Source of the DNA: Closterium sp. Naga37s-1
Lineage: Eukaryota > Streptophyta > Zygnematophyceae > Desmidiales > Closteriaceae
Direction of reading: 5' to 3'
DNA: 64,000 bases
Assembly (NCBI GenBank): GCA_947471745.1
Contig: CANJKZ010000777.1
Location: 1,488,501 to 1,552,500, forward strand
Every line of letters starts with the position of its first letter. Position 1 is the first letter of the stretch. A program made the position numbers and the translations under genes. The notes beneath the pieces were generated by a model that ran no database searches, was not told the origin of the DNA, and saw nothing but the letters and a program-made list of their open reading frames with translations. This document shows, one piece after another, positions 24,850 through 34,722 of the stretch.

Positions 24850-26830
24850 CAGTCGGCGGGTGAAGAGTCCACCGACAGCGACGTGGTGGAAGTGCCGATC
24901 ACGAAGCCTGAGTTGCGATGCACAGGTCGAGCTCGACGGCCACCGGAGGGGCTGAGCTTCTACGCCTCCCTACCGCCAGCTGCATACACCACGGTGTACG
25001 ACGAGGTCGACTGCGACCTGTTGTACGACGACGCCGAGGAGGATGAAGAACTGCCGGAGCTCGACCCCGACGTGCATGCCGACCCCGAACACCGCTGGGA
25101 CATCGCCACGATGACGGTGAAGGAGGCGTTGGCGAGCTGGAAGGGCGAGGCGGTGAAGGGCGCCATGGAAGAAGAGATCCGCAGCCTCATCGGCATGGGC
25201 ACTTGGGAGCTGGTCGAACGCCCACGCGGGGTGAACATCATGAAGAACCGGTGGGTGTTGACTACCAAGTACCGCATCGACGACATCGTTGAGCGCGAGA
25301 AGGCGAGGCTGGTCGTGAAGGGCTTCACGCAGGTGTACGGTGCCGACTACGACGAGACGTACTTGCCGGTGAGCAGCTACGTAACGCTGAGGATCTTCCT
25401 CAGCATCGTCGCCGTCCTCGACCTCAACCTGATGCAGCTCGACATGAAGAATGCTTTCCTGCAGAGCAAGCTTGACAGGGTGCTCTACATGTACCAGACG
25501 GACTACTTCGACTATGGGACCGGCCGGGTGTGTAAGCTGCTGAAGAGCCTCTAAGGGCTGAAGTAGTCGCCGCTGCTGTGGTACAGGCCTCTCGACAGTG
25601 TACTGCTGGACGCTGGCTGGAAGAAGAGCCAGGTTGACGAGGCGCTCTACTTCAAATCCGGCGACGACGGAGTGACCTGCTGGGTGCTGGTCTACGTCGA
25701 CGATCTGCTCGCCGCCAGCAGCAGCACCGCGATGCTGAAGGAGCTGAAGGAGCTGCTGGAGGCTGCCTTCGAGCTGCGCGAGATTTCGCCGGTCGTCAAG
25801 TACCTCGGGCTGGAAATCGTGCGCGACAGGCCGGCCAGGAAGCTGTGGCTGCACCAGCAAGGCTACGCCAACAAGCTGCGCAGACGCTTCATCGACGAGG
25901 AGCAGGGCGGTCGAGTCCCGAAGACGCCGGTCTCGGTCGACGCCTACGCTGAGCTGACGTTCGACGACGAGGAGGCTCAGGAGCGCGAGGAGGAGGAGTA
26001 CCAATAGAAGGTCGGCTCGCTGTAGTTCGCGGCGGCGTTGACGAGGCCGGACATCGCGTTCGCCTGCAGCAAGCTCGGGAGCGGCCTCACGGTGAGGAGC
26101 GACCAGCATTTGCGCGAGGTCGACCGCTGCCTCGCCTACCTTGTGACACCCGCGACACTGCCCTAGAGTTCGGCGGTGGACCAGAGTCGCTGGAGCTGAT
26201 CGGCTACGCGGATGCCGACGACGCGGGCGGCAAGCAGAACCGGACGAGCACGGGAGGCTACGTGTTCGTCTACGGAGGGGTCGCCATCTCCTGGTCGACC
26301 TCGCGCATCAAGTGCGCGACATTGTCGTCGACCGAGTCGGAGTACGTGGTAGCCACGGATGCAGGCAAGGAGGGACGCCGACTTCGTTTCCTTCTTGCGG
26401 AATTCAAAGTGCTCGACGCTGGGAAGCCAACCATCCTCCGCGTCGACAACAAGTCGGCGATCACGGTCGCTGAGGACTTGGGGCTGACGGGTAACCTCAA
26501 GCACATGGAGCGACGCTACGCCTGGCTGTAGCACATGGTGAGGCGCGGGAAGTTCGTGCTGAAATACATCCCGACCACCGAGCAGCCGGCGGACTTCCTG
26601 ACAAAGGCGCTGCATTTTCCGGCTTTCAACCGGTGCTCTGTCGCCATCGGCCAAGTTCGTCTGGCCGACGTCGGCGACGGCGACGACGAGGTGCAGTTGT
26701 AGGTGCCGTGCCCTTCTGCACGACTGGTGCGGTGACGGCGTGCTGTATGTGGGGTGCACGCGAAGACGAGTTTTCTCCATTGAGTACTGCCGTGTGGGCT
26801 GGAGGCCCAAGCGTGACCGCGGCACGGGAG

Positions 26831-27944
26831 TGTTAACAGGAATGAAGTGTTGGCCCTGCCCTTGCGTGGGCAAGGCCGACGACTTGGTCGGATGTACGGG
26901 AGTAGCAGCCGACCGTTCACAGTAGGAGAGTTGCTCGACAAGCTTTGTCGAGTTGCAGGGGACTGCTGTGGTGTTGCTGTCGACCAGGGAGCTCGACAGC
27001 TGCACCTGACTGGTCTGGGCGACCAGGAGGGGTAGTTCGCCGGGAGGTCGACGAAGCAGCCCGTCGACCTGCAGCTCGACCGGGAGGTCGATGAAGCAGC
27101 CCGTCGACCTGCAGCTCAATCGGGAGGTCGATGGAGCAGCCCGTCGACCTGCAGCTCGACCGGGAGGTCGACGGAGCAGTCCGTCGACCTGACAAGTGAG
27201 CACCAGTCGACGAGGGGAGCTCGGTGACAACCGTTGACGGTTCTGGTCGACGGAAGGGGTCCGTCGACCAGGGGGTAGCTCGACAGGAGTTGTGGTCAAC
27301 CAGAGGCACCTGGTGGTCGACCAAAGGGACCCGGTGGTCGACCGGAGGCACCTAGGGGTCGACTAGAGCACCTGGGGTTCGACCAGGTCGACCGGGTAAC
27401 CTGCTCGACGAGTTCTGCGGAGGCACGCGAACGTCGTCGAGGTCGCGATGGCGCAGGCGACTTCGGGCTGGTATCCCGAAGTGTGGCTTGTCAGGCGCAG
27501 ACAACAGCCGACAGATGCCTAGCGAGGCAAGTCGAGCCAATCGTCTGCACGCACCTGCAAGCGTGCACACTGCTGTCTTCTACGGGGCAACGCTGGACAG
27601 CCGCTCTGCTGCAGCGTTGGCACGCCGTCTACCTGCTCTGTTGGCAGATCGCCTTTTTGCAGTGCTGGCGCGGCTCCTTTACGCAACGCTGGCAGGCAGT
27701 CGACCAAGCTGTGCTGGCGGTCGACCAAGCTAGCTGCAGAGTTGCTAGGTGCCTGATGTAGTCATTGTTGTCATTACTTGTTAAACCAATTATGTAATTC
27801 CAACTTTGCTAGTGAAACTCTTGCCAACTTCTCCCGTGAATGCGCAAGTGTTAAGGAACGCAAGCAAAGCTACGATCACTCTTAGTAGTTCGTGCCTACC
27901 CCCCCGTAGTCTAGCTCACTACCTTTGTCGAGTGAATCTCCGCG
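26831..27944 (+). repeat. Element D 3' LTR with 40-bp tandem repeats
   Basis: Same family as 16093-17306 but with three full 40-bp units (27063, 27103, 27143, partial at 27183). The difference in unit number accounts for most of the 100-bp length difference. Confidence 0.9.
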
Positions 27945-29466
27945 GGGACCACACAGCAAGTAGTGGTGCACAGCAATGGACGGGGAAATCAAGGCGCTTG
28001 GATTGCGCGACACTTGGGTGCTCGTTAACCGAGCAGCGATCAAGGGAAGGCGCGTACTCTCGGGCAAATGGGTGTTCCTCGTAAAAACCGCGACGGACGG
28101 TACCATCGAGCACTTAAAAGTGCATTGGGTTGTGCGCCACGGCATCGACTTCGATCAGACATTTGCCCCTGTGAGCCGCCATACCTCCGTGAGCATCCTT
28201 CTTGCCATTGCTGCAGCAAGGCACCTACCACTCCGCCAAATCGACGTGAAGATTGCATTCATGTATGCCTTAGTAGATGTGGTCATTTTCGTGGAACATT
28301 CACACACTTGCGAAGAAGGAGACCCGCGTGTGTGCCAACTCAAGAAATCTATGTACGGGATCAAGCAAGCGCCAAGGCTCTGGCAGCAGCGCCTGCACAA
28401 AATCCTACTGGAAATAGGATTTACGCAACTGACGCATGATCTCGGAATGTATCGCCTGCACTTTTGCGGCGAATACATCTTACTCGCGGTTTACGTGGAC
28501 GACCTTCTTTACACGGGGACGAGCAACACGTTTCTCGTCCAGTTCGAAAGGAATATGGCGATGCTCGTCGAAATCACCATGAACCACGACGTGATGCAGT
28601 TCCTGGGACTTCATATATCCAATGCTCCTAAAGCAATTCACCTCTCAGCTTCAAAGTATGCGGAAACACTTGGGAAGTGCTTCAACATTGCTCCCGCACC
28701 ACTTTCAACCCCTTACCGCACGCCTGTACCGAGCTACAAGCCTGACAACAAAGCCGTATCCCTTGCAGAACTTCACACCTTCCAGCGGCAGCTGTGCTGC
28801 CTCCTCTTTGCCTCTTTGAACTTCATGCCCGATCTCTCTTACATCGCGAGCCAGCTGGCTCAGTACACTCAAGAACCAACGGCTGAGAATCTTCTAAACC
28901 CTAAACCCTGGATCTTCAGCGTGCTCTGCAATTCTTCATCTCAACACCCAATATTGGGCTATGCTACTCCAGGCTCGGCTACGTGGATGCCAATCACGCC
29001 GCAGGTCCCGACAATCGATGATCAAGAATCGACTTCTTCTTCGACCAACTGGGCCCATCTCCTGAAATTCTTAGAAGTTGGAGCTGGTTGCCCTGTCATC
29101 GGCAGAATCAGAGTTCATCGCCGCGACAACAGCAGTTCGCGAAGGGCTTTATTTGCATAAGCTTCTACATGTAGCAAAAAGTCCAACTTCGCCGACCTTT
29201 CATCTGCACAGCGACAACCAAAGCGCAATCAGGATCGCGAACAAGTTTGGATTCGTAAATCACACCAAGCACATCGCGGTGCAATACTTCTTCATCAAAT
29301 GACGAAATTGACAAGGGTAAGATCGATCTGACATATTGCTCGACCGTTGACATGGCAGCTGACTTCCTCACAAAGCGACTGCCCCATCAATAGTATCAGC
29401 AGCGCGCCGAACGGGGCGGAGTGGTCAAGCGAGTCAAGGTTTGCTACAGCCAGGAATGAAGGGGGG
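27945..29466 (+). pseudogene. Element A reverse transcriptase / RNase H remnant
   Basis: A long open stretch at 27976-29160 reads RT (MDGEIKALGLRDTWVLVNR, GKWVFLVKTATDG, HGIDFDQTFAPVSRHTSV, QIDVKIAFMYAL, MYGIKQAPRLW, LLAVYVDDLLYTG). RNase H follows (ALSSAESEFIAATTAVREG, LHSDNQSAIRIANKFG, NHTKHIAVQYFFIK, to about 29300). Best-preserved portion of element A, still a fossil. Confidence 0.85.
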
Positions 29467-29842
29467 TGTTACGATAAGGGAAATGTTGAATGCATTACAT
29501 TCGTGTTCGTAACAAGAACCCAGCACAATCGAGTACAAATGTGAACGCCCAGAGTGACGCGAAACGTCACATAGAGTTGGCAGGATCTGGACCGTCAGCG
29601 ACAAAAACATCATGCAACCGTATTGCGGAAGAAAGTGGCGAGAATAGGATTGTAACTGGTTCCCGCGTCGCACGGGCTCACCTCGCTGTAATAAAGGAAT
29701 GTACCCCTTAGAGTACATGGCTAGCCTAGGTCGTTTCGCATTTTCTGTACTCCATATATTAAGCGATGTATGTTTTTGCCATAATCACTTCGTCATTCAC
29801 ATTCACTCTGATCTGCGGTCAATCAATTCTGTTGCATTAACA
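29467..29842 (+). repeat. Element A 3' LTR (probable)
   Basis: Starts TGTTACGATAAGGG directly after the purine tract gaagggggg. A TG...CA end fits TTAACA at 29842, giving about 376 bp; the right edge is uncertain because the 5' LTR lies outside the window. Confidence 0.6.
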
Positions 29843-30420
29843 CTGTGCGAACAACCTGAGGTGATCCGGGCTGCGGAGAGCCACTCTACAACAGTGGGAG
29901 CTGAACTAGGGTGAAAGCACGGGTGGTATGAGTGATTAGAGCTTAGCTTGTGTTCTCTAGCACTTGTGCGTTCCCTAGGTAAAACAACAAGAGTTTCACT
30001 AGCAAAAGTTCAGAACAACAATGATAGAAATTGCAATGGCTACAATGACTACATCAGAGCCTAGCAACCTAGCAGATAGGTAGGTCGACTGCCAGCGCAG
30101 CAAAGTTGGCGACGTGCCAACACTGCAAGTTGACACCTCGCCAATACTGCAGAAATGCGGTTTGCCAACCCAACAAGTCGGTGGCCTGCCAGTGCTGCAC
30201 CAAAGTGGCTTGCCAATGCTGCAGCAGGGCGGCCTGCCAGCGTTGCAACCGCAGGTGACAGCACATGCGTACACCTTCTTCGCAGGTTTTTGTAGATGGT
30301 TGAACACGACGTGCACCGTCACACACATCACCCAGGTCCCAAGTTGGCCATATGCCAACAGTTGTGTCTGATGAGCCACGTCGACCACGTGCTGTCGCAT
30401 TGGTCGACTTCGCCACAACA

Positions 30421-31512
30421 TGTCAGAATAACGAACAGGGATGTTAGAACAGAAAAGAGGGTTTGCACTAGCAGGCAGTTGAGTACATATAGGAAACCCT
30501 AATTTGGGCTATACTCGCTATAGAGTACCCCACTGCAGGCTAGACAAATATCACATTTTGACACACCCCCGTAGTCAAAGTGGGGTATAATCAGCACAGC
30601 AAGCAGTCATAGAGCAGGTTCACAAGTACAAGCAAAGCTAGAGGCGTTCACAGAAGGCAAGTGAGGAGGAGGAGGGACTGTGAGAGGAGTGGAGATAGGA
30701 GGCGACGGGTGAAGCCGCAGACACACGGGCAACAGGAGCCGCGCAGACGGAGTGGCTACCGGAGCAAGGGCCCCGGACTACAGGAGTAACTGGCTCCGCG
30801 GCTAAGACGAGCAGCAGGAGCAACGGACCCACGGGCGAGCAGCAGGCTCGCTAGGCTACCGGAGCACGTCGGCTCCGAACTACTGGCGCTGCTGGCGACA
30901 CGACGGCTACCTCCACTCAACCTCCCCCAACTGACCCACACCCCTTTCCCACACCCCTTGCTGCACCCCTAGCTCCACTCCCATGTCACCCCCCTAGCGC
31001 CACTTCCTCGGCTCCCACACACCCACCCCACTCAGCGGCAGCTGCAGCAGTGGGAGACGAAGGAGGAGGAGGACCAGGGGACGGCTCACACACCCGCCAC
31101 CCCCACACCCAAACGCAGGCGGCGCGGGGCAGAAACGCGGGCAGCTGCTGGGGCGGCGTGCGAGCGGGAGCGGGGCGGCGCGCAGGCCCCAAGGGCGCCT
31201 CGACGGGCGACGGGAGGGGGGGGGGGAGGGGGGGGGGGGTGACGCGCGGGCCCCCAGGGCGCCGCGGCGGGCGACGGGCAGGGCGGCGCGCAGGCCCCCG
31301 GGGCGCTTCGACGGGCGACGGGAAGGGGGGGCGGCGCGCGGGCCCCCGGGACGCCGCGGCGGGCGACGGGAGGGGACAGCGCGCGGGCCCGCGGAGCGCT
31401 TCGACGGGCGACGGGAGGGGGGGCAGCGCGCAGGTCTTCGGGACGCCGCGGCGGGTGACAGGAGGGGAGCAGCGTGCGGGCCCCCGGGGCGCTGCGTCGG
31501 GCGACGAAACCG
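30421..31512 (-). mobile_element. Element H: partial GC-rich non-autonomous LTR element
   Basis: Reverse orientation. A 143-bp LTR (30421-30563, TGTCAGAATAACG...ATTTTGACA) is followed by a purine-tract complement (cacccccgtagtcaaagtgggg) and about 950 bp of GC-rich leader-like sequence with cgacgggcgacggga repeats. No pol. The far LTR is not present next to it. Same family as I and K. Confidence 0.75.
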
Positions 31513-31517
31513 CCGAC

Positions 31518-32925
31518 TGTCAGAATTATAGCAGGAAGAACGAGAAATGAAGAAAGGAGGGTTTGCACTAGCAGAAGCAGGAATACATATAGGAAACCCT
31601 AATTGGGTTGTACTCGCTATAGAGTACCCCACTGCAGGCTAGACAATAATAACATTCTGACACCCCCATAGTCAAAGTGGGGTATAATCAGCAGAGCAAG
31701 CAGTCATAGAGCAGGTTCACAATTATAAGCAAAGCTAGAGGCGATCATAGAGGGCAAGTGAGGAGGAGAAATTGTGAAGGGAGAGAAGATGGGAGACGAC
31801 GGCTGAAGCTGCAGACACACGGGCAACAGGAGGACTGGCACAGTGGCTACCGAGCGCACGAGGGCACCGGACTACGGGAGTATCTGGCTCTGCGGCTACG
31901 ACAAGCGGCAGGAGCAACGGACCCACAGGCGACTGGCACAGCAAGGCTCTCTGGGCTACCGAGAGCGCGAGGGCTCCGGACTACAGGCGCTGCACACGAC
32001 ACGATGGCGGCCTCCTCTCAGCCTCCCCAAACAGTCCCAACTCCTTTCCACACACCCCCTGCTGCACCCCTAGCTCCACTCCCACGTTACCCCCCTGGCT
32101 CCACTCCCCGCGGATCCCACACCTCCACCCCCCTCAGCAGCAGCTGCAGCAGTGGGAGACGAACAAGGAGGAGGGGAACACCACACCCCCGTGCTTGCCA
32201 CCCCACACCCTCCACCACCGCAGAACGGACGGCGGCACGGGAGGAATGGGCAGCACGAGGGGGGGGGGGGGGGGGGGGACGGGACAGGAGGGGCCGCGCG
32301 CTCCTCCCCAGGGCGCCACGACGAGTGACGGGAGGGGGGGGACGCGCGGCCCCCCAGGGCGCCGCGACGGGCGACGGGAGGGGCGACGCGCGGCCCCCCA
32401 GGGCGCCGCGACGGGGCAGCGGGGGGTCGCGCGCGGCTCCCCAGGGTGGCGCGACCGTAGACGGGGCAGCGGGGGGTCGCGCGCGGTTCCCCAGGGCAGC
32501 GCGACGGGACGGCAAGGGCCGCGCGCGCCTCGCCAGGGCGCCACGACGGACGGACGCGGGGCGCGCGCGCCTCGCCAGGGCGCGCCAGGAAGAAAACGGG
32601 CCGCGCGCCCGGAAGAAACCGGGCCGCGCGCCAAACAGGAAAACCGGAAAAAAAAAACGGACCGGCAGGAAGAAAGGGTAGCGCGCCCGGGGGGCGCGAC
32701 AGCAGTAGAGCAGCGGAAGCATATAGGTGGCGGGCCCACCCACAGGATCGACCCAAGGGGGTCGACCTGCTCTGATACCATGTCAGAATTATAGCAGGAA
32801 GAACGAGAAATGAAGAAAGGAGGGTTTGCACTAGCAGCAGCAGGAATACATATAGGAAACCCTAATTGGGATGTACTCGCTATAGAGTACCCCACTGCAG
32901 GCTAGACAATAATAACATTCTGGCA
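31518..32925 (-). mobile_element. Element I: complete GC-rich non-autonomous LTR element
   Basis: Two 145-bp LTRs (31518-31662 and 32781-32925) that differ at three positions, the 5-bp duplication CCGAC (31513-31517 and 32926-32930), primer site TGGTATCAGAGC on the minus strand (32780-32769) and a purine tract beside 31663. The 1118-bp interior is GC-rich, repetitive and has no gag or pol. It inserted into the interior of H. Young by LTR divergence of about 2%. Confidence 0.88.
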
Positions 32926-33135
32926 CCGACAGTCCAGGAGGGGAGCAGCGTGCGGACCAGGTAACTTGGTACGTGCATGTCGACAGTCCAGGTCGACACC
33001 ACCCAGAGACATTTACCAGGTCAATGTCTCGCATATACTTCCCACGCAGTTCACGGGCAGCTGGTTACACCTCCCGCGCACCCGACATCACGGTCGGCTT
33101 CGCCCAAGCGAGGGTGGGGCCATTTACCGTCAACA

Positions 33136-34722
33136 CTGGCTAGGTCCCCCGTGGGATCGTAAAAGGTGAAACATTCAAATGACCCAGGGCGATATATGAT
33201 GACTGAAGACCGTATGCGGTGGGTGTCAATCTCAGTGAATGTGACAGTTTAACTTTCATCATCAAGGTTGCAAAAAAAATGGCGAAAAAATCGCTGTAAA
33301 CTTTGTAAAGTGTCTTGTAATATAGGGCTCCTGTAACTTGTTTGGGTAACTGATGGTGTATATGATCCGAGAAGAGTGTCCCCTAGTTCGCATATAGTAA
33401 AAAGAAATGCAAGCAGACATGACTGCCCCAGTAGTTTTGGTACAGTTGTTTCGCTACTTTTCGGTGCTGTGCTATCCATGCGAATCATCTTGAATACTCC
33501 TTAAATTCGTAAAAGTTGCAACTTTTCGCAGGGAGATGGGCTTAGAATATGCTCCAATTACTAAGAACTTCCCTTTACTTTTCGAAACCGCCAACCGATT
33601 CGGGTTATATTGCAACCTTTGAAGGAAAGGCGGGTTCCCCTGGGTTCCCAATATGGGAACCCGCCGAACAACTTTCGCCAACCGTTTTTTTCTCCAAATC
33701 TGGTTAGCTAGTTGCACTTCATTAGATGAAAGGAACCTCAAAGTTTACACTAGTAACAGCTTATTTATGCTCCTCGTCAATCTTCTAAGTGTGAAACCCC
33801 TTTTAGCATGACAGCCCTGCCTGGCATCGCGTCGCATGTGCGAGCGTGCGTACAACCGCATTAGTCACATATGTCAACACGATTTGCCACGGCATTCGGC
33901 CATATGCTACCGTATTGGACCAACCGATCCACACTCTCGCGTGAGTGATTGTATCACCATCACAATCTCACCAGTCCAAGCGACGCGAGCTAATGTAGGT
34001 CTGCAAGACCAGTGGTCTGATGCTAGGATTTTTGCTAGCTGTGACGATCCGGTTCCCCCTACAGTTGTGTGCAGTAATTCTCAAACAGTAGGTAACAAAG
34101 CCCCCCAAAACATGGACTCGATTAAAAAACACTCCTGCTTCGTTGTCAGTGGAAACGAAGTCTGATTGTAAAAGCATTTCCTTGAAACTCGCAGAGAAAC
34201 CCGAAACAATCGAGGACCCATAGGTGGCTAAAGAATACACTTGAAATAACAGAAATTACTCGAGCTCTGTCATGATCAATGAAGAAACTCGTTTCAAAAT
34301 TGCTCTGTACACGTACGCACTAAACTTGACCCTATCAATCCGACTAGGCCCACGCGAGCCAAGCTTTTGCATTTGCCGTGCCGTGTCGCACCTTTGGCTC
34401 GCTGTGGCTACGGAAATTTGATGCGGCGCGACTAAACCCCGTTGCGTGCTGGACGCCGAACGAAAATCGAAACCACACGGATGAATGCGGCAAACTACGG
34501 TTTAGTACGATATAGACTGGTCATTTTACAACCTAACATGGTTCGGTAGGGTACCATGCAAAAACGTAGCCACGGGACCCTCCCAGATGTGGGAAGCAGT
34601 ACAAATTCAGCAGTTTTGGCCAGTCTACACTCGTCACTCTTCACCACATTCTTGCACATCCTTGACCTGGTGTATCTTCCACTGACCATTTACTACGAAA
34701 ACTTTACTCCACCTGCTCTGCA
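33136..34722. other. Intergenic, no gene recognised
   Basis: About 1.6 kb of AT-richer unique-looking sequence between the retroelement nest and the multicopper oxidase gene. I see no convincing exon, RNA gene or repeat. The promoter of the gene at 34723 must lie in its right end; gtgtatcttcc at about 34671 is only weakly TATA-like. Confidence 0.5.

Larger units (their letters stand above)
17407..26620 (+). pseudogene. Element D gag-pol region (interrupted by E)
   Basis: Copia order gag-protease-integrase-[insert E]-RT-RNase H. Integrase shows LHARLAHVGVNTIKSS (HHCC part) and LRSDRGGEFLGKEFTNF. RT shows KARLVVKGFTQVYGADYDE and CWVLVYVDDLLAASS. RNase H shows LRVDNKSAITVAEDLGL. Codon use is rich in gtcgac (Val-Asp). 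Several breaks besides the insertion. Confidence 0.85.
16093..27944 (+). mobile_element. Element D: Copia-type element with long, SalI-repeat-bearing LTRs
   Basis: LTRs 16093-17306 (1214 bp) and 26831-27944 (1114 bp) are flanked by the exact 5-bp duplication GGGAC (16088-16092 and 27945-27949). A primer-site-like TGGTGCGATGAGC follows the 5' LTR at 17307. Parts: gag (17407 to about 18850, zinc knuckle CWICHDPDHLSYEC), protease (LDSECSHHL, about 19115), integrase (about 19540-20420), RT (about 24883-25900, YVDDLL) and RNase H (about 26262-26620, TESEYVVATDAGKEG). The TRIM-like block E interrupts it at 20886-24849. The LTRs look more diverged than those of B or C, so D is probably older than both. 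Confidence 0.92.
1..29842 (+). mobile_element. Element A: oldest Copia-type LTR retrotransposon, host of the nest
   Basis: Copia fossil whose 5' end lies outside the window. Its parts lie in four stretches separated by later insertions: gag with a degraded zinc knuckle (about 343-890), a short stretch 8114-8149, protease/pre-integrase and integrase (13219-16092), and reverse transcriptase plus RNase H (27945-29290). The domain order gag-protease-integrase-RT-RNase H is that of Copia. A purine tract at 29455-29466 leads into a 3' LTR starting TGTTACGATAAGG. The frames carry many breaks. It is the oldest element here because B, C and D all interrupt it with their own target-site duplications. 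Confidence 0.8.
29872..33135 (-). mobile_element. Element G: solo D-type LTR, reverse orientation, split by H and I
   Basis: 29872-30420 and about 32931-33135 resemble the reverse complement of the element D LTR: the left piece carries gcaagagtttcactagc-like and gtcgactgccagc-like sequence, the right piece gcccaagcgagggtggggcc. Ends read TGCGG...CAACA. Flanks CGGGC and CTGGC differ by one base and could be an old target duplication. No coding region of a D element is attached, so it looks like a solo LTR that was later hit by H and I. Confidence 0.55.

Noticed and set aside
30986-32895. Several long Arg/Pro/Gly-rich frames on both strands
   Set aside because: Shadows of the GC-rich repeats in elements H and I; likewise 60105-60906 in K and 62081-62707 in L.
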